From the NCBI RefSeq assembly GCF_036324505.1, contig NC_086354.1:24983707-25047706 (forward strand): 64,000 nt of DNA, read 5' to 3'. This stretch comes from Eleginops maclovinus (taxonomy: Eukaryota > Chordata > Actinopteri > Perciformes > Eleginopidae). Made by a program: the position numbers and the translations under genes. The notes under the pieces are model-generated. The model made no database searches. It was not told the DNA's origin and worked only from the letters and a program-made list of their open reading frames with translations. This document shows positions 26,101 through 37,810 of the stretch, in pieces; within the stretch, counting starts at the first letter, position 1, and every line of letters begins with the position of its first letter.

Positions 26101-27987
26101 GACCACGCTCAACATCCACACACTCCAGATCAATGGTACAACTCAAGAAGAGAGATGGAAGCAATGTGGCGTAAAGCAAAGCTCTTCAGTGATTTTGCCG
26201 AGGCCAACAAGGATAAGCCTAACATTACATTTCTGACAGTGGGTTTATCAGACGAGACACAGAAACGGGCAAGCATCCACCTTTATACAGACGGCTCTGC
26301 TGTCAGTGAGAACTTTGAGCCACCTTCAGCGCCTGCAACAGTAACAGGAAGTGATGTAAACCACAACAGTGTGACACTGGAGATTTCTCCACCCAGATCT
26401 GGAGCTGAGGACATCACCTCCTACTCTGTGGAGTACCGTGTCAGTGGAGAGGATGGCTGGAAACAAAAGACAGCATCCATAGCTGAAGAAGTCACAGTGA
26501 GCGACCTGAGTCCTAACACAGAGTACGTGTTCAGATGCAGGGCAGAGACACCAGTAGGTGCCGGGCCAGCCAATGAAGTGAGAGGATCCATTAAAACCTT
26601 ACCCTGCAGCCCTCCTGGAAAACCCAACGTTGAATCAAACTCACGTGAGATATCAGTCAGCTGGGAGGAACCTGCTGAGCTCGGACAAGATGTCCACGTT
26701 TTGAGCTACATCGTAGAGTACGCCAAACCAGACCAACAGGTGAGAGAGGGAGATCTCCACTGGGAGCAAATGATGGTGGGAGCTGAGAAGGTGATCATTC
26801 CAGGACTTCAGCCAGAGACAGAATACGCTGTCAGGGTCAGGGGTGATTGTGGTGCAGCTGGAAGAAGCAAAGAAAGCATCTCTGTTAATGTCTGCACAAC
26901 TGAACCTGCACCTTTCACTGAACTCCTCAAAAGTAAAAGCAAGAGGATCAACTCTGGATCTCCCTCAGTTTACAAACTGCCTCTGACAGAAGAAGACATG
27001 GAGGTGGATGGATGCCGGAGGTACAGCTTTGGCTCAGAAAGCACGAGGCAAAATCGCACAATATTGCTTATTGGAGCACCAGGATCTGGAATGTCCACTC
27101 TGATCAATGGACTCATCAACTACATAGTTGGTGTAGAGTGGGAGGACAATTTCAGATTCAAGTTAGTTGATGAGGATCAGTCGAGATCTCAAGCTGAAAG
27201 CCAGACCTCTGAAGTCACTGTGTACAAAATCAACCACCAAGAGGGCTTTAAAATCCCTTTCTCTCTGACCGTCGTTGACACTCAAGGCTTTGGAGATACA
27301 ATAGATGAGGACATCACAGAAGAGCTACGTAATCTCTTCTCTTCAGAGCGTGGCGTCAGTGAAATCAACGCCGTGTGTTTTGTAGTTCAAGCTTATTTAG
27401 CTCGGCTCACACCATCTCAGCAAGATTTGTTTTATTCTATGCTCTCAATCTTTGGCAAAGATGTGGTAGAGAACATCCAGGTTCTGGTGACATTCTCAGA
27501 CGGCCAACGCCCACCAGTTCTAGAGGCGATCAATGCTTCAGCTGTCCCATGTCCTAAAACAGAAGACGGGCTGCCAGTTCACTTCAAGTTCAATAACTCT
27601 GCATTGTTTGCACAGAACCGATCATCTGCTGCTGACTCGAGAGGAGAGGAGGAAGATGGAGGCTTGGATCAGATGTTCTGGAAAATGGGGGCAAAAAGCA
27701 TGAAGAGGTTCTTTGTTGCTTTAGATAAGATAACAACCAAAGGCTTGACTTTAACAAGCGAGGTTTCTCCAGAAAGAAAGAGGCTCGAGAAGTCAATTGA
27801 AAAATTGCAAAAGCAATTGAAAGTTTTGTTAGCCAAGCTAGACGAGGTAAAAGAGACATCTGAAAACATTAAAGAGCAAGAGCAACACCTCGACACGGAG
27901 GGACGCCTTGTAAATCAGGGGCTTGCGATGATCATAAGTCAAGTGGGTAATGCGATTAAATCAACTATGAGTTGGAGGAGCTCATAA
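23140..27987 (+). CDS. Stonustoxin-family (SNTX-type MACPF) protein with two FN3 domains and a C-terminal GTPase-like domain
   Basis: Intracellular, fish-expanded family sharing its N-terminal perforin-like fold with stonustoxin; these GTPase-bearing members are not venom proteins and their role is poorly known. Exons 23,140-23,239 and 24,902-27,987 join in phase; 1,061 residues. Approximate order: SNTX/MACPF-like region 1-260; helical linker 260-390; thioredoxin-like domain 400-505 (HAVCFIFTSLGRDEPYL); fibronectin III 1 and 2 at 508-600 and 603-700 (SYSVEYRV, LSYIVEYAK); P-loop GTPase 750-966; coiled coil to about 1,040. The GTPase has DTQGFGDT (DxxG) and TFSDGQRPPVLEAI, but the Walker A lysine is methionine (GAPGSGMST, codon 27,091-27,093, residue 764). 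No signal peptide is evident. No frameshift in the large exon. Polyadenylation signal candidate at 28,400. There is no PRY-SPRY tail. Confidence 0.88.
24188..24660 (-). pseudogene. Retroelement gag-like fragment in the SNTX-gene intron
   Basis: The minus strand encodes LAVTLLGMLNTMESPTEV, then HVVTLLIKLLAYLRDAFAQH and GSDLTFTLLYIGWWLER, a pattern resembling gag fragments of fish retroelements (possibly BEL/Pao). No reverse transcriptase or LTR is visible nearby. It sits in antisense inside intron 1. Confidence 0.35.
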
Positions 27988-28399
27988 ACAGGTCTAATAA
28001 CCCAACACTCTACGATAAGGTACGATATTACTTTAGGTAATAATTCCTGAACACAATACGAGAAAAACCAACATCTACCGTGACATCACAATCTCGAGAG
28101 AAACATGCTCATAGATTCTTTGGATGGATTCAGTGTTTCGTAAAGCAGAAAAACGACTTTAAAGTCAAGAATCTCAAAACGAGGGCAAAATCACGACCAG
28201 TGCCACTGACCCCAAGGACAGGACCTGTAAAAAAATGTACTTTTCGGACTTCAGATTACTGCAATCCAGCCATAAATACTAACCTCCCATGATCCTCTTA
28301 TCGTGAATATCCTGTTCTGTTTCAGTGCTCCCCACATCGCCTGAGGACAATGAGTAACCATGCCTGACCTCTGACCAATGATTGTTTTAATTATCATTT

Positions 28400-28405
28400 A
28401 ATAAA
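28400..28405 (+). promoter_or_regulatory. Polyadenylation signal candidate, SNTX-like gene
   Basis: AATAAA about 410 bp after the stop codon on the coding strand. Confidence 0.45.
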
Positions 28406-29552
28406 CGCTGCTTTGGGTGATGGCGAGCTAAAATGCTCCACAGATCAATTAAAAAGTGAATCGACTCAAAAGGTTTTTGACACACTCTCTTTACCTTTAA
28501 TGTAAATAGTGTCAAAGAAAGGTTTGAATATAAACCTCTGAGATAATGCTTTCTGTGTTTTCTTTACATTGCTTTCCTGCAGGAGTTTTCTGCATGGTCT
28601 GATGATTAAAGGGAACCGTGTGGGGACAGATGTTACCGTGTGAATGTGTGAGTTCATGAACGTCCTGACACCACCGACGAAACATTTCATTAACCTGAGC
28701 GTTTAAAACTGTATATTTGTTTCGTTGTTAAACTCAATTATTTTGACACCGGTCCGAGTCGCGTTGTTCGATGCAGTTTTTTAACAGCTTGTTGTTGAAT
28801 GCTTTAGCTTCTTCTGCTCTTCGTTTGGTTCTCTCTGAGATTCGAACGATGAATGTGTATTATGTTGGTGAGTGTCCTGAAGTGATAGGGTGACTTCTGC
28901 TGGATCAAGGAGACGTTATTGAACGATAAGTCAGACTAATGGAAAGATTTAAATCAGCGAGATTAAAGATCGCTTTCACCTTTCTTTCTTTAACTGCTTG
29001 GATTATTGGTCTTTTTTTTAATCTACCATTTGTTGTACTTTGTTGCTGCTTTAAATCACAGAACCTGATACTGATGTGTCTTTGATTACATTTGATTGAC
29101 ATTATTGAATAATCAAGACTAAATAAATGCTGTTATGCCTCTTCGTCAGTCTGGACTTTCTCTGACTTCTGTCTGCAAAGTAACTAAGAAGGAAATATTG
29201 TATATGTAACTGCATGACATTTATATACAGCTTTAAGTTCTACGAACATTCCAGCTACAGAACTGTTTAAATAAAAACATGACTATGGTCCCTTTGGTTG
29301 ATATTTTTCATTATTTTATTTTATTTTTATTTATTATTTATTCACATGGATAACGAGATATACAATTGTGGTCCTTCTTTTAAAAGCACCTTTTTTTATT
29401 TATCAGAATTCTTATTTTTTAATCCACACTCCGCCATTAGAACCTGCCAAGAACATAATTCATTTCAGATGATTTAGTATTCTTTTTATTTTCATGCATA
29501 ACGAGATGGACTATTCTGGTCCCTTATTTATAATAAGTTCCCTTCTTTGTTA
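28406..29552. other. Intergenic AT-rich DNA
   Basis: No gene supported. From 29,300 onward there are diverged T-rich phrases (cataacgagatgg, ggataacgagata, tccacactccgcc) that recur on the far side of the Tc1 element (gacaatgagaaag, tccacactccaaccc), so the transposon landed inside an older repeat region. Confidence 0.55.
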
Positions 29553-31152
29553 CAGTGGGGCAAAAAAGTATTTAGTCAGCCACTAATTGTGCAAGTTCTC
29601 CCATTTAAAAAGATGAGAGAGGCCTGTAATTTTCATCAAAGGTACACTTCAACTATGAGAGACAGAATGAGAAAAAAAATCCAGGAAATCACATTGTAGG
29701 ATTTTTAATGAATTAATTATAAATTCCTCGGTAAAATAAGTATTTGGTCACCTACAAACAAGCAAGATGTCTGGCTCTCACAGACCTGTAACTTCTTCTT
29801 TAAGAGGCTCCTCTGTCCTCCACTCGTTACCTGTATTAATGGCACCTTTCTGAACTCGTTATCAGTATAAAAGACACCTGTCCACAACCTCAAACAGTCA
29901 TACTCCAAACTCCACTATGGCCAAGACCAAAGAGCTGTCAAAGGAGACCAGAGACAACATTGTAGACCTGCACCAGGCTGGGAAAACTGAACCTGCAATA
30001 GGTAAGCAGCTTGGTGTGAAGAAATCAACTGTGGGAGCAATTATTAGAAAATGGAAGACATACAAGACCACTGCTAATCTCCCTCGATCTGGGGCTCCAC
30101 GCAAGATCTCACCCCGTGGGGTCAAAATGATCACAAGAACGGTGAGCAAAAATCCCAGAACCACACGGGGGGACCTAGTGAATGACCTGCAGAGAGCTGG
30201 GACCAAAGTAACAGAGGCTACCATCAGTAACACACTACGCCGCCAGGGACTTAAATCCTGCAGTTCCAGACGTGTCCCCCTGCTTAAGCCAGTACATGTC
30301 CAGGCCCGTCTGAAGTTTGCTAGAGGGCATTTGGATGATCCAGAAGAGGATTGGGAGAATGTCATATGGTCAGATGAAACCAAAATAGAACTTTTTGGTA
30401 AAGACTCAACTCGTTGTGTTTGGAGGAGAAAGAATGCAGAGTTGCCTCCAAAGAACACCATACCTACTGTGAAGCATGGGGGTGGAAACATCATGCTCTG
30501 GGGCTGTTTTTCTGCAAAGGGACCAGGACGACTGATCCGTGTAAAGGAAAGAATGAATGGGGCCATGTATCGTGAGATTTTGAGGGAAAACCTCCTTCCA
30601 TCAGCAAGGGCACTGAAGATGAAGCGTGGCTGGGTCTTTCAGCATGACAATGATCCCAAACACACCGCCAGGGCAACGAAGGAGTGGCTTCGTAAGAAGC
30701 ATTTCAAGGTCCTGGAGTGGCCTAGCCAGTCTCCAGATCTCAACCCCATAGAAAATCTTTGGAGGGAGTTGAAAGTCCGTGTTGCCCAGCGACAGCCCCA
30801 AAACATCACTGCTGTAGAGGAGATCTGCATGGAGGAATGGGCCAAAATACCAGCAACAGTGTGGAAACCTTGTGAAGACTTACAGAAAACGTTTGACCTC
30901 TGTCATTGCCAACAAAGGGTATATAACAAAGTATTGAGATGAACTTTTGTTATTGACCAAATACTTATTTTCCACAACAATTAGAAAATAAATTCTTTAA
31001 AAATCCTACAATGTGATTTCCTGGATTTTTTTTCTCATTCTGTCTCTCATAGTTGAGGTATACCTATGATAAAAATGACAGGCCTCTCTCATCTTTTTAA
31101 ATGGGAGAACTTGCACAATTGGTGGCTGACTAAATACTTTTTTGCCCCACTG
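29553..31152 (+). mobile_element. Tc1-type transposon A, complete, 1,600 bp
   Basis: Flanked by the TA target (29,551-29,552 and 31,153-31,154). Terminal inverted repeats of about 165 bp begin cagtggggcaaaaaagtatt and end at ggatttttaa; I see about seven mismatches between the two. A transposase frame without any break lies between them. This is the best-preserved autonomous-looking mobile element in the window. Confidence 0.95.
29917..30942 (+). CDS. Tc1-type transposase, intact 341 residues
   Basis: Cut-and-paste DDE transposase that binds its own inverted repeats. Residues 1-115 form the paired-like helix-turn-helix region ([17 protein letters not shown], then [15 protein letters not shown]). 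The catalytic core has Asp in [12 protein letters not shown], Asp in [11 protein letters not shown] and Glu in [14 protein letters not shown], so DDE with 34-residue spacing is intact; the Gly-rich [14 protein letters not shown] motif is present. The start MAKTKELS is the usual one for this group, and 341 residues is normal length. No stop or frameshift is visible. Activity cannot be judged from sequence alone. Confidence 0.93.
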   Translation: MAKTKELSKETRDNIVDLHQAGKTEPAIGKQLGVKKSTVGAIIRKWKTYKTTANLPRSGAPRKISPRGVKMITRTVSKNPRTTRGDLVNDLQRAGTKVTEATISNTLRRQGLKSCSSRRVPLLKPVHVQARLKFARGHLDDPEEDWENVIWSDETKIELFGKDSTRCVWRRKNAELPPKNTIPTVKHGGGNIMLWGCFSAKGPGRLIRVKERMNGAMYREILRENLLPSARALKMKRGWVFQHDNDPKHTARATKEWLRKKHFKVLEWPSQSPDLNPIENLWRELKVRVAQRQPQNITAVEEICMEEWAKIPATVWKPCEDLQKTFDLCHCQQRVYNKVLR

Positions 31153-31154
31153 TA

Positions 31155-32803
31155 TGTATTTATTTGTAGAACTGTATTCCTTTTTTAATTTATATTCAAT
31201 ATTATTATTGTTGTTGTTTTTGGACTATTGTGGAACATTGCTTATTTCATTTTACTTTCACGGACAATGAGAAAGACAGTTCTGTTTATTTTCTTATTTT
31301 AAATGTTCTTCCTTTTTTTGGTGATTATTATTCATTTTGGTCCACACTCCAACCCTGTAGGTGGGGGTAATGCACTTTAAAGGTTAGTTACTACAAGGAA
31401 CCAAACCAAACAAATGACACTAATATTCTATTTATTTATTATTATTATTTTATTTGAATGGAAATTCTGATCTTTATTCTTTTTTAAATGTTATTATTAG
31501 TATTAGTATTATTGTTATTGTTGTTGTTGTTGTCCTCCCTCCAACACAGTAGGTGGCGGTAATGCAGCTTCAACGTTACTGGGCAGTCCGTCATCGAAAC
31601 CAAAGAAGAAGTCGGGTATGTTATTCCGGAGGATGCACGAGAGCAGCGACACATTTTTTATTGTCGTTTTGTTTTGTTTTTGTTTTTGTTGCTGGGCAGA
31701 TTTCACCCTGCAGAACGTTTGATCCTCGGGGAGTTTATTACAGGTAAGAAGATTACGTCATCAGGATCCCAATAAAGGTATATGCGGTTAGAGAGGACTA
31801 GCAGGATTACAGTACAATACATCTGGAAATAAAGAGGGATATATTAAAGGGACTGAATTCATGTTCTTTGTGAGTGCATGTTCTTTGTGAACACATCTCT
31901 ATTTAAAGGCAGGAGCTGGACATCTGGTTTATTTAACACCGATACCGTTGGTTTATAATTCATGGATTCAGCTCTAAGTGCATTTGAAGCCTTTATAGTG
32001 TTGATATGTCGGTTTCTGAATTACAGTTCCATTTCTACAAACCCTTCAGTCACATGTTGTTTATTTTCTCTTGTTTTATTTGCTTTGCATTTGATATTGA
32101 GCTAATCCAAAGTAAAGTAATCAGATTACATCTGTATTGTAAATCTCAGATTACTGATTACATTTTTTGAACTAGTTGTTAGTAACCCTGACAACAACAA
32201 CAACAACAACACTGTGCACTAACAGAGCAGTAAGAGGAGCAAAGTAAACAAAGACCAGTAATCGATGTAAAAGAAGTGCACAGTGAGGAATGCTATTGTG
32301 CAAAACCCATTATCATTCACAATAACAACAATAGGTGTTATTTATAGAGCGCTTTACAGAGGACACAAATCAGAGGGAAAATCAAGTTAACATCTTTCAA
32401 TGAAACCACATTTGTCCCAAGGACATCACACCTTAAAAGCCAGTCTGAAAGGTGAGTTTGGGTCAGTGGTTATTGCACATTAGTATTATAGTATGTATAT
32501 ATATTGTGTATTTCTAGATACTGTACTGCTATACTGGTGATATGCTCTATGTCCTTTCTAATGTGCATGGGTGGTTTTGGGGAGGGGGTGGGTGGCCAGT
32601 GCCCCTGTCACAATGGACTGCATGATGATGATTCAGTTTGTAGGTAGCGTTGTGCGGTTACCTTGATTGGTTAATTGGATTTGATGTGTTTCTCATAATG
32701 AAGTCAATGAAATGTTTACTACTGAAACAAATTCTTGTGCTCTTGATGTTCAGCAGGGGGTGTTTCAAGACCGTGTGTCCGGGCAGCCGGCCTCCCCGGC
32801 GGG
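31155..32803. other. Intergenic repeats upstream of zinc-finger gene 2
   Basis: Two related phrases, gtaggtgggggtaatgcac (31,358) and gtaggtggcggtaatgcag (31,549), lie about 190 bp apart, each after a T-rich segment. This motif is frequent near fish genes. A (tgt)n run lies at 31,508-31,533 and (aac)n near 32,195. No gene is supported. Confidence 0.5.
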
Positions 32804-35017
32804 ATGGCGGCTCTGCGCAGCGTCGCTCTCCAGGAGCAGATCTCCATCATCATGGGCGCCCTGACCAGCGCCGCCGTGCAGGAGATCTGCGAGCTGGTGG
32901 CGGAGGGATACCAGGTGCTGCAGGCGGAGATTCAACGCAGGCACAAGGAGAACCAGGACCTGAGGAAGAAGCTGCACCTCATCGAGTCTATCGTGGTGCG
33001 GGGGGGGAGAGAGGGGATCGAACCGGCAGCTGAGGGGAAAGTAACAATCGAACCGGCGGCTGAGGGGGAACAGCAGCCGGAGAGTGACCGGGGAGACGCC
33101 GTTGCTGCTGCCGGAGGAGGAGGAGTGGCGGTGATGAGGGAGGAGGTGAACACAAAGCCGGACTGGGATCTACTTTTCCACCGAACTATTTGGGAAACAC
33201 AGGGATTTAAATCCCCCCCCCCCCGTGTGCTTCGATGATAATATGAATGATTTTTCCTGAACAAGCGCGTCGCTGCATCCTGTTTGATATCGGTATTAGG
33301 CCTTAAGATCCACCTGTTTCTGTTTATACTCTGAGGACAGAGGGGAGTTAATCATGCCCTGATCTGCAGCTGATCTCAAGAGAACACTTTCTCATTTATT
33401 TTTTGTCTCAGTCTCGTTACCTTGGGCGAAAAGCTTCGTGATGAGATGTTATTTGATTTGCTCTTCTAGATAGTGTGATAATTAAATTGAAAACAGCTGT
33501 AGTTTAGTTTCCAAATATAGATTTTTTTTATAAATAAAAGAAGGACTTAATTAATAATAAAATCTCTAAAGTCATTTTTTAAATTCTAATATTATTTTAT
33601 ATTTATATTTTTTTAATAAGATTTATTGTGTAATTTTTTTCAGAAGTGACAATATAAAACCTTAAATGAATTGGTCTTTTAATTAATCAATTTTAAAATA
33701 ATTTATCTAATAATCTTGTATTAAGGTCACGAAAAATGAGGCAGAAAGTTGGTTTTGAGTTGTATTCTTAGTGGAAGAAGTTTTATACCGTATTATGACC
33801 CTTTCTACTTTTTTAAATGTATTTTTCTTGTAATTTTTTCCCAGCTTCCTGACGTGGTGTTGATCAAAGACGAAGACTCGGACAGTAACCACAGCCTGGA
33901 GGAAGGTGAGGGGAGAGGACCCAATGTCCTTTTATATCAGGGTTTGTTATGTTTTGGTTAAGAAACGTCTTCACTATATTTTAATATTTGTTACAAAACC
34001 TGATGAACCATCACATGTCTCATCTAAACTCCGCAGAAAGTCTTCCTCTCAGTGATGCGCGTTCTCTCTCCCTGCAGATGAGAAAACGTCTGCCTCCAGA
34101 GAGCTCGTCCAGTCGCCTCCCGTCAGCCGGAACGTGAAGAGAGTCTGGCCTGGAGGTGAGGACGCCGACAGGAAGTCCTCCTCGGAGCTGCCGAAACCAG
34201 CGAAGAAGAACTTCCCAGTGTACTTGGTGGACTCTCCCCCCCGCAGCGAGCCGGGCTGCTCGTCCTCTCTGGAGGCCGGAGAGTCGCTCGGCTCCTTCTC
34301 CTCTCAGATGGACCTGAACAGACCCGGGTTCTTCAGCCTGACCGAGTCCCCCACCAGCAGCCCCAGAGCTACACTTCAGACGGTGAAACTCTAAGTATTT
34401 CAAAATAAAAGCTTTGAGGTCAGGTGAAGTTCTTTCTGAAGCGCTTTGTTTTAGAAAGTAAATCTATGTTTCCTCTGAGCGATGCTTCTTGTGTTTTCCT
34501 GCAGACGGAGTCTCCAACCAGCAGCCCCAGAACGCGGCCGTCCTTCCCTCGGTTTCATCAGAATGGGAACCTGGACGATGACGGCGGTGCCTTCGGGCTG
34601 AAGATGGTCAGCGTCAGCGGGTCGTTCCAGGCCGACAGCCAGCCGACCGAGAGCAGCGACTCCTCGTTCCAGTACGAGATGAACCTCGCCTCCTTCGGGG
34701 ACCTGATGCCGGGTCAGGACCAGCAGTTCGGCGACGGATCGAAACGGCTGGTTTGCCCCGTGTGTTCGAAGACCTACGCCACCTCGCAGAACCTGGAGGT
34801 GCACCTGCGAATCCACACGGGCGAGAGGCCCTTCAGGTGCGGACAGTGCGGGAAGAAGTTCACTCAGTCGGCGCACCTGAAGGCGCACATCAGCGTGCAC
34901 AGCGGGGAGCGCCCGTACCTGTGCACGCTCTGCCCGCGCAGCTTCATCGTTAAATACAGCCTGAAGCTGCACATGGACCGCTGCCACGCCCCGGGCGGCC
35001 AGCAGAACATTCTGTAG
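32804..35017 (+). CDS. C2H2 zinc-finger protein 2 (coiled-coil N-terminus, three fingers)
   Basis: Paralogue of zinc-finger genes 1 and 3. Exons: 32,804-33,145 (donor gtgaac; exact end less sure), 33,845-33,905, 34,078-34,382 and 34,505-35,017; phases agree and give about 406 residues. N-terminus QEQISIIMGALTSAAVQEI and KENQDLRKKLHLIES form the shared coiled coil; exon 2 has LPDVVLIKDEDSD. Three fingers (CPVCSKTYATSQNLEVHLRIH, CGQCGKKFTQSAHLKAH, CTLCPRSFIVKYSLKLH) end the protein at about residues 319-400. The phrase TESPTSSPR occurs at the end of exon 3 and again at the start of exon 4. A Tc1 element lies 116 bp after the stop, before the first AATAAA at 37,251. Confidence 0.83.
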
Positions 35018-35132
35018 ACGCCTCGTTTGAGGAAGAGAAGGGACTCGACTCGCTGTATGTTCCCCATCGATGTCCGACTGGGAAGAAATAATTCAGCTGG
35101 GGCAAAATTCAAACCGATATTCTCTGAGGATA

Positions 35133-36730
35133 CAGTGGGGAGGCAAGTATTTGATACACTGCCGATTTGGCAGGTTTTCCCACTTACAAAGCATGTAGAA
35201 GTCTGTAATTTGTATCATAGGTACTCTTCAACTGTGAGAGAAGGAATCTAAAACAACAATCCAGAAAATCACACTGTATGATTTTAAAGTCATTAATTTG
35301 CATTTTACTGGATGACAGAAGTATTTGATACATCAGAAAAACACAGCTTAATATTTGGTACAGAAACCTTTGTTTGCAATTACAGAGATCAGACGTTTCC
35401 TGTAGTTCTTGACCAGGTTTGCACACACTGCAGCAGGGATTTTGACCCACTCCTCCATCCAGATCTTCTCCAGATCCTTCAGGTTTCGGGGCTGTCGCTG
35501 GGCAATACGGACTTTCAGCTCCCTCCAAAGATTTTCTATTGGGTTCAGGTCTGGAGACTGGCTAGGCCACTCCAGGACCTTGAGATGCTTCTTACGGAGC
35601 CACTCCTTAGTTGCCCTGGCTGTGTGTTTTGGGTCGTTGTCATGTTGGAAGACCCAGCCACGACCCATCTTCAATGCTCTTACTGAGGGAAGGAGGTTGT
35701 TGGCCAAGATCTCGCGATACATGGCCCCATCCATCCTCCCCTCAATGCGCTGCAGTCGTCCTGTCCCCTTTGCAGAAAAGCACCCCCAAAGAATGATGTG
35801 TCCACCTCCAAGCTTCACGGTTGGGATGGTGTTCTTGGGGTTGTACTCATCCTTGTTCTTCCTCCAAACACGGCGAGTGGAGTTTAGACCAAAAAGCTCT
35901 ATTTTTGTCTCATCAGACCACATGACCTTCTCCCATTCCTCCTCTGGATCATTCAGATGGTCATTGGCAAACTTCAGACGGGCCGGGACATGCGCTGGCT
36001 TGAGCAGGGGGACCTTGCGTGCGCTGCAGGATTTTAATCCATGACGGCGTAGTGTGTTACTCATGGCTTTCTTTGAGACTGTGGTCCCAGCTCTGTTCAG
36101 GTCCTTGAACAGGTCCTGCCGTGTAGTTCTGGGCTGATCCCTCACCTTCCTCATGATCATTGATGCCCCACGAGGTGAGATCTTGCATGGAGCCCCAGAC
36201 CGAGGGAGATTGACCGTCATCTTGAACTTCTTCCATTTTCTAATAATTGCGCCAACAGTTGTTGCCTTCTCACCGAGCTGCTTGCCTATTGTCCTGTAGC
36301 CCATCCCAGCCTTGTGCAGGTCTACAATTGTATCCCTGATGTCCTTACACAGCTCTGGTCTTGGCCATTGTGGAGAGGTTGGAGTCTGTTTGATTGAGTG
36401 TGTGGACAGGTCTCTTTTATACAGGTAACAAGTTCAAACAGGTGCAGTTAATACAGGTAATGAGTGGAGAACAGGAGGGCTTCTTAAAGAAACACTAACA
36501 GGTCTGTGAGAGCCGGAATTCTTACTGGTTGGTAGGTGATCAAATACTTCTGTCAGCAATAAAAAGCAAATTCATTATTTAAAATCATACAATGATTTTC
36601 TGGATTTCTGTTTTACATTCCGTCTCTCACAGTTGAAGAGTACCTATGATAAATGACAGACCTCTACATGCTTTGTAAGTGGGAAAACCTGCACGATCGG
36701 CAGTGTATCAAATACTTCTTCTCCCCACTG
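35133..36730 (-). mobile_element. Tc1-type transposon B, complete ends, 1,598 bp
   Basis: TA target on both sides (35,131-35,132 and 36,731-36,732). Ends begin cagtggggaggcaagtattt and cagtggggagaagaagtatt, with inverted repeats of about 165 bp that are noticeably more diverged than those of element A. The transposase is on the minus strand. It sits in the 3' flank of zinc-finger gene 2, likely within its 3' untranslated region. Confidence 0.93.
35348..36368 (-). pseudogene. Tc1-type transposase with N-terminal frameshift
   Basis: The usual MAKT start at 36,368 runs into a stop after seven codons because two bases are missing around codon 5. From [11 protein letters not shown] (36,304) the frame is open for 318 residues to TKY. 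The DDE residues ([33 protein letters not shown]) are all present. An internal start would remove about 30 residues and part of the first DNA-binding helix, so I call it broken. It belongs to a different subfamily from element A, although the core is very similar. Confidence 0.85.
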
Positions 36731-36859
36731 TACATTTAAAGTGATAGTTTAAAGTAAGATCCCAAACTGGTGACAAGCTTCTATCGTAATCACTTCATGT
36801 TCCTTTCTTAACATTAAAACGGATTTGGTGTGTTGATGAAAACATTTGAATACTCCCTG

Positions 36860-37010
36860 AACGTAGTGACATCACTACACAACACTCAAGCTCCTATTGG
36901 CTGGCACTCCAACGCATTGTCCATGATAGGCTAAGGGGCGGGACATATCAAACCACTGAATTTCCCCACATCTTATCTTATCCGAGCCGGCCCGCTGACC
37001 AGTCACAGCT
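36860..37010 (+). mobile_element. Dispersed non-autonomous repeat, copy 3 (partial)
   Basis: Contains ctcctattggctggcactcc, gataggctaaggggcgggac and the ccggcccgctgaccagtcac phrase seen in copy 2. Confidence 0.65.
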
Positions 37011-37250
37011 ATTGTGTTTTCTCTGTTTCTAAAACTCTTCCTACTGTTTTGTAAGTTATGACTTTTTCTAAGAGCAGGTTTCTAATATGTCACACAAATA
37101 TATTTTAAGTTATTTTAAACCCATGTGTTTTTCTCTCCTGATGACTGAAGCTTTGATGGAGAATGTTTTTTGCAAAAGTTTACTTTTTTAAAACTTTTTT
37201 GAAACAACGATTGTTCCGATACTTCTGGAAAAGTATTTCAAAGGAAACTG

Positions 37251-37256
37251 AATAAA
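37251..37256 (+). promoter_or_regulatory. Polyadenylation signal candidate, zinc-finger gene 2
   Basis: First plain AATAAA on the coding strand beyond Tc1 element B. If used, the transcript would carry the whole transposon in its 3' untranslated region. Confidence 0.3.
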
Positions 37257-37679
37257 TGTGAACGTCTTTTAATTCATATTTTCTGTCATCAAGTTTGATT
37301 CTTATTGTTTGAACGTTTGAAACACAGCAGGGCTCGCGAGGTTTAAATCGAGCACATCAATGAGTGTCTGTTATTATATTAGAGACACAGTGAGCTTCAC
37401 TTATTCTACAAGAAGGGAAACTTTTAACCTAAAAAATCTACAGAATGTCAACACTAAAAGCAGCTGTGTAATAGCTAACTGTTCTATATGTGTTCATATA
37501 CAAAACGATTTGTTATGTTAGATTAAGTATTTGCTTTACAAAACATATAAATATATGTCAAACGTTTTGCTGCGGTATGCTCTAATTTTTTCCTTTCCAC
37601 CAAAAACAAAAGACCACTTTTTATTCTTATGTCATTATATCTAAAAACACATCACCAGGACCAGGACCAGAACCAGGAC

Positions 37680-37810
37680 CCATCACCCCAGCAACCAACT
37701 GTTCTGTCTGCTGCCGTCTGGCAGGCGGTACCGCAGCATCAGGACCAAAACAACCAGCCTCGGAGACAGTGTCATCCCACTGAGCTGCACTCTGTTTTTA
37801 CTGTTGTTTT
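37680..37810 (+). pseudogene. LINE C-terminal relic
   Basis: In one plus frame the sequence reads LPSGRRYRSIRTKTTSLGDS, a motif typical of the end of fish non-LTR retrotransposon ORF2. Only about 100 bp survive. Confidence 0.5.

Noticed and set aside
31155..31600. Recurrent ggtggcggtaatgc motif as a promoter element
   Set aside because: It occurs in a repeated T-rich context and is common in fish repeats, so repeat origin is more likely than a specific regulatory role.
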